Source: a virus
DNA length: 23,344 bases
Virus record (IMG/VR): IMGVR_UViG_3300046471_000117
Coordinates: 1-23,344 of that record
Strand: one strand, 5' to 3'
Numbering within the stretch: position 1 is the stretch's first letter; each line of letters starts with the position of its first letter. The notes under the pieces are model-generated. The model had not been told where the DNA came from, ran no database searches, and saw only the letters and a list, made by a program, of their open reading frames with translations. Below are positions 20,538-23,344 of this stretch, piece by piece. The position numbers and the translations under genes are program-made.

Positions 20538-20957
20538 TTATGCATACCTCGGAAAAAACGCTTCAGCGATCTCCAATGGTGTCCGGGAACTACGCTGCTT
20601 TGATGCCGTTAGCGCCTGCTGGGCTAGCGCAAGCAAATCCTGGTCGATAGATGCCTCCGTAACATCCGGCAACTTCATCAACTCACTATCAACACTGGCA
20701 GCCATTCTTTGCAATTCTTGATGCAGAGAAGCGCTTTCAGAAAATTGGACATTTGGTGATGAAAAAGAATCAGCTGCAGCGGTCGCGGGAACAGAAATTG
20801 CTGACGCTGCAATGAATGTAGTTGCAACGGCAATATCAGTGGCGGCCTTCTTTATGGTGCTTTTAACTTTCTCGCCAACTTCAGCCCAGCCGATAAGAAA
20901 ACAATCATCCATCCAGGCACCGATTCTGAAATCGTCAAAACCTATAAAGCTACTCAT
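20538..20957 (-). CDS. Unknown 139-aa protein with hydrophobic segment, middle gene of Fic cassette
   Basis: Start at the ATG at 20957 (MSSFIGFDDFRIGAWMDDCF), with AGGAGAGAG upstream; it overlaps the end of the previous gene by 8 nt. The longer frame to 21017 is a shadow of the upstream gene. Residues about 30-45 are charged (EVGEKVKSTIKKAATD), followed by a hydrophobic Ala/Ile/Val stretch of about 20 residues (IAVATTFIAASAISVPATAAA). That stretch looks like a signal anchor or a signal peptide with an extended N-region and an AxA-type end. The remaining about 75 residues are polar and helical (LHQELQRMAASVDSELMKLP, then IDQDLLALAQQAL). It may anchor the cassette product at the membrane or be exported. 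No family recognised. Confidence 0.7.
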   Translation of the reverse strand: MSSFIGFDDFRIGAWMDDCFLIGWAEVGEKVKSTIKKAATDIAVATTFIAASAISVPATAAADSFSSPNVQFSESASLHQELQRMAASVDSELMKLPDVTEASIDQDLLALAQQALTASKQRSSRTPLEIAEAFFPRYA

Positions 20958-21633
20958 TACTCTCTCCTTCTTCTTGAATTTTTTTAGAAAAACCAATAAT
21001 AGTACGAGCAAAAGCAAGGAATAACGAAGTCCGCAAATCTACGCGCACGACTGGCTCGACCTCCAACTCGGTTTCACGCTCTGCCTTCCTGACGGCGAAG
21101 GCCGAAGCATGATAGAAATCCATACAAGCCTCTTGACCAGCAATCGCAACTGAGCAAATATTGGCTACCATATTGACTGTTTGAACAGGCTTTGAAGGGA
21201 TATTAGAAATTTCTTCATTGCGGCATTTCCAAGAAGAACTCATGCCATCAGTATTCTCGTCCAAACCAAGGTCAAGCAAACTGTTGGAAAAGCTTACAGT
21301 CGCATCTGGATTCATCCTGATCAGGATTGCAGAATCTACATCAGACTCGTCAAATCCCTGTTGAGCAAACATGATTCTAATTTCACCATGTAAATATCTA
21401 ACTTGGCACAAATCCGCTGCATATCGCCTTTGAGGAACTGGCACCTGCTGCATGTCCATTCCATACCTCCCGCTTTCTGGAGACGTGTTGGTAAGCGGAT
21501 TTAATGTAACCGCATACCCTTCGCGACGCGAACTCGTTTTTTCAGGTGCAATCGTCTTATTCATGAGCCCTTGCAGCAGACCCGACTGCGACGCTACATC
21601 GCTACGGCCACCCTTACCTCTTCCTCTAGACAT
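20950..21633 (-). CDS. Unknown 227-aa protein, first gene of Fic cassette
   Basis: The ATG at 21633 is preceded by AGAAA and by a long AT-rich stretch that should hold the cassette promoter. The N-terminus (MSRGRGKGGRSDVASQSGL) is basic and Gly/Ser rich, probably disordered. Residues about 72-125 (ADLCQVRYLHGEIRIMFAQQGFD, AILIRMNPDATVSFSNSLLDLG) form a beta-rich pattern that recalls DUF3467-type small domains, a weak resemblance only. Residues about 150-205 (VNMVANICSVAIAGQEACMDFYHASAF, then VRVDLRTSLFLAFARTIIGFSKK) repeat a strand-plus-helix theme, so the protein may have two related halves. Its base composition is unlike the high-GC phage genes, suggesting separate acquisition. Function unknown. 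Confidence 0.72.
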   Translation of the reverse strand: MSRGRGKGGRSDVASQSGLLQGLMNKTIAPEKTSSRREGYAVTLNPLTNTSPESGRYGMDMQQVPVPQRRYAADLCQVRYLHGEIRIMFAQQGFDESDVDSAILIRMNPDATVSFSNSLLDLGLDENTDGMSSSWKCRNEEISNIPSKPVQTVNMVANICSVAIAGQEACMDFYHASAFAVRKAERETELEVEPVVRVDLRTSLFLAFARTIIGFSKKIQEEGESNE

Positions 21634-21786
21634 AGTTTTCTGACAATTTATTGTAGTAGTTATACTATCACAGTACTAGATCTTCACCGCGTCTCGGATT
21701 TAGAGGTGCGACGGCGCAAACCTCCGGATGATAGTGACAGACGCCATCTTACACAAGTATTTCCTGATAGAAATGTCTCATATGTG

Positions 21787-23079
21787 TCAATCCTTAGACA
21801 AAGTTTCATACTGATCACTAAGCTTTTTCAGCCACTCCCACCGCTCAGTATCGTACCGATGTAGATTGTACACTCCCACTATCCCCTCTTTCATGTGACC
21901 CAATATCGCTTCGCCGACCTCGTCCGGGCATCCCATCGACGCCAGCAAGGTGCGTGAACTACGCCGCAGATCGTGTGGTGCCCAAAGCGGGATTTCATCT
22001 GGATAGCGCGAGCGCGGATAGTCCGACCTGGTTACGCAGTCACGCCGGCGCATCCATACCGCACACCCGATGGTCTTCTGCTCGATATGACCGAGCGCGC
22101 GGCTATTCGGGAACAAAAACGAACCCGGCTCCGACTGGAGGCGCCGTCGTACGACGACCGCAGCGCGACCGAATAGAGGCACGCGCAGATCGGTTGCCAA
22201 TTCATGACGGGCGTTCTTTGTCTTGTGCTTCGGTATCGTCCACCATAGCCCGTTTTCTTCCTCGGTAATCTCGGCACGCTCCATCGCGACGATTTCCGAA
22301 CCGCGGCAGCATGTCCACATATACAGGGTTAATGCATCCTCGATCCGTGCGGTGAAGTTCGGCAGCCATCGAACCAACGCGCCCAACTCTTTCGCAACGA
22401 GAAAGCGCTTGCCTGGTCCAGCGTGCACACCCTTGATTACCTTGCCCTTCGATCGAAGCTTGCCGCGCATGATCAACCGCCACCAGTTGGGCGCGCTCTC
22501 GGGAAGACGGCCCGAATCCAGGCCGTAATCCCATGCAGCGCCAAGTTCGCAGCGTATCCGGCCGCACTGCACCGGGATATGTATGTATTGCTCGAGCAGA
22601 TCAAATGCCGCCGACCTGGTCACGTCCTGCGCCGGTAAGTCGCCGAAGTCGCCCAGCATCGTGTCGAACATACGCAATACTTCCGCAGCACCTTTCGCTT
22701 TGCGCGCATGAACAACCCGACCCTCGTAATAGTATTGGCACAGCCGGCGTACGGTAAGTTTGACGACCTTGGCTCGTTCGCGCTTTTCGACGGCGACAGC
22801 ACGCACGTCGGCAGCCGCTTGTTTCTTCACCGCGGCTGGGTCGACGCCGGCGCTGCGCGCGGTGCGCAGCTTTTCCCAGGCGGCGATTGCAGCCGATATC
22901 GACATGGCTGGCCAGTCCCCAATTTTCGACTGGCGCATCTTGCCGTCGACTGGACTTTTATAGCGGTAGACCCATGACTTGGTCGACACAGTAGCCTTCA
23001 GGCGCAGCCCAGGGCAATCATCAATGGTAAAGTGCTGACCTGCTTCCAACAGCTTCGCGGTGCGCGCATCGAACGGCAT
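21787..23079 (-). CDS. P4-like tyrosine recombinase integrase
   Basis: A 430-residue integrase that inserts and excises the prophage. Residues about 15-65 are the arm-binding DUF4102-like domain (DCPGLRLKATVSTKSWVYRYK, IGDWPAMSISAA). Residues about 105-205 are the core-binding domain. The catalytic domain shows Arg259 (CCRGSE), a Lys in KHKTK (284-288), His369-x2-Arg372 (HDLRRS), His395 (LGHMKEG) and the nucleophile Tyr404 (VYNLHRY), a complete set. An AGAGGAA ribosome binding site precedes the ATG at 23079. It reads inward from the right edge, so the attachment site is expected upstream of its start, where repeated GCGTAAC sites occur. P4-like integrases usually target tRNA genes, but no tRNA is seen before the window ends. 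Confidence 0.95.
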   Translation of the reverse strand: MPFDARTAKLLEAGQHFTIDDCPGLRLKATVSTKSWVYRYKSPVDGKMRQSKIGDWPAMSISAAIAAWEKLRTARSAGVDPAAVKKQAAADVRAVAVEKRERAKVVKLTVRRLCQYYYEGRVVHARKAKGAAEVLRMFDTMLGDFGDLPAQDVTRSAAFDLLEQYIHIPVQCGRIRCELGAAWDYGLDSGRLPESAPNWWRLIMRGKLRSKGKVIKGVHAGPGKRFLVAKELGALVRWLPNFTARIEDALTLYMWTCCRGSEIVAMERAEITEEENGLWWTIPKHKTKNARHELATDLRVPLFGRAAVVVRRRLQSEPGSFLFPNSRALGHIEQKTIGCAVWMRRRDCVTRSDYPRSRYPDEIPLWAPHDLRRSSRTLLASMGCPDEVGEAILGHMKEGIVGVYNLHRYDTERWEWLKKLSDQYETLSKD

Positions 23080-23094
23080 AGTTTCCTCTTGGTG

Positions 23095-23183
23095 GCGTAA
23101 CGTCGGCGTAACTTTTTAGCCGGCGCAAAAATGACCAGAGGATTCTAGCGTAACTTTTGAAATCGAACTCATCAAAGTTACGC
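23095..23183. repeat. Repeated GCGTAAC sites upstream of the integrase, candidate arm-type sites
   Basis: GCGTAAC occurs at 23095-23101, 23106-23112 and 23148-23154 on the plus strand and inverted at 23177-23183. The sites are mostly followed by CTTTT or ATCAAAG-type flanks. A diverged copy, ATCAAAGATAACGCC, lies at 23321-23335. Short repeats just upstream of an integrase start are typical of integrase or excisionase arm sites, and some overlap the likely integrase promoter. Confidence 0.65.
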
Positions 23184-23279
23184 CAAATCAGCAAGTGTAG
23201 TGAAATGTCTTGATGCGCAATGAGTAAAGCGAAAAAATGACGGCGCGATAAATTCTCTAACGAGATCAAAGACTTACAA

Positions 23280-23344
23280 ATGAATATGGCATTAAATCAA
23301 GAGCTTAGCGAAGTCGGAAAATCAAAGATAACGCCAATGATGGC
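23280..23344 (+). CDS. Possible start of a gene cut by the right edge
   Basis: From the ATG at 23280 a frame (MNMALNQELSEVGKSKITPMM) stays open for 21 codons to the window end. There is no clear ribosome binding site, and the frame includes the diverged GCGTAAC-type repeat, so it could equally be non-coding attachment-site DNA. Reported only because it would mark the prophage edge or the first flanking gene. Confidence 0.2.
   Translation, partial: MNMALNQELSEVGKSKITPMM

Noticed and set aside
1-23344. CRISPR array, insertion sequence or tRNA/rRNA gene
   Set aside because: No regularly spaced repeat-spacer pattern, no transposase or terminal repeats and no cloverleaf-like sequence were seen; the only tandem repeat is coding and contiguous.

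Overview
The window is most of a temperate tailed-phage genome (prophage) with HK97-type head genes. High GC coding sequence, the YmfL/YdaS-type early regulators, the two-domain primase-helicase and the P4-like integrase suggest a betaproteobacterial host, perhaps Oxalobacteraceae (Massilia/Janthinobacterium/Herbaspirillum-like). This is inference from gene style, as no host gene or tRNA is visible. The left edge cuts a minus-strand late gene. The right edge lies just upstream of the integrase, where the attachment site would be expected.

Layout. From 1 to 14074 all genes read leftwards. In transcription order they are a YdaS/Cro-like gene, a YmfL-like gene, a winged-helix-like gene, a 911-aa Toprim/DUF5906 primase-helicase, a repeat-rich candidate origin (9865-10150), a small conserved phage gene and a C-terminal HTH protein in the position of a late regulator. 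Next come a terminator-rich gap, a terminator-bounded 139-aa gene, an HNH endonuclease, a GC-palindrome region that may hold cos, a small membrane protein, TerS, TerL, portal, ClpP-like prohead protease, major capsid protein and four small head/tail-side genes, one carrying a 36-bp tandem repeat.

The lysogeny module reads rightwards: a CI-like S24 repressor followed by two tandem paralogous HIRAN-domain proteins, closed by a terminator at 15729-15752. A second rightward operon (15878-19849) has three small genes, a ParB-like protein with a cysteine cluster and lysine/alanine-rich tail, a stand-alone DUF5906 helicase-like protein with altered catalytic motifs, an unknown gene and an AlpA-type excisionase/regulator. 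Two perfect copies of the 15-bp palindrome found between cro and cI stand in front of this operon with the same geometry as at the cro promoter. The repressor therefore very likely controls both.

Between that operon and the integrase (21787-23079, minus) is a lower-GC three-gene minus-strand cassette: a 227-aa unknown protein, a 139-aa protein with a hydrophobic segment, and a Fic-domain protein with an unusual HPYANGNGHIGR motif. It looks like accessory cargo. Together with the HIRAN pair it is the best place to look for an undescribed function such as phage exclusion or lysogenic conversion.
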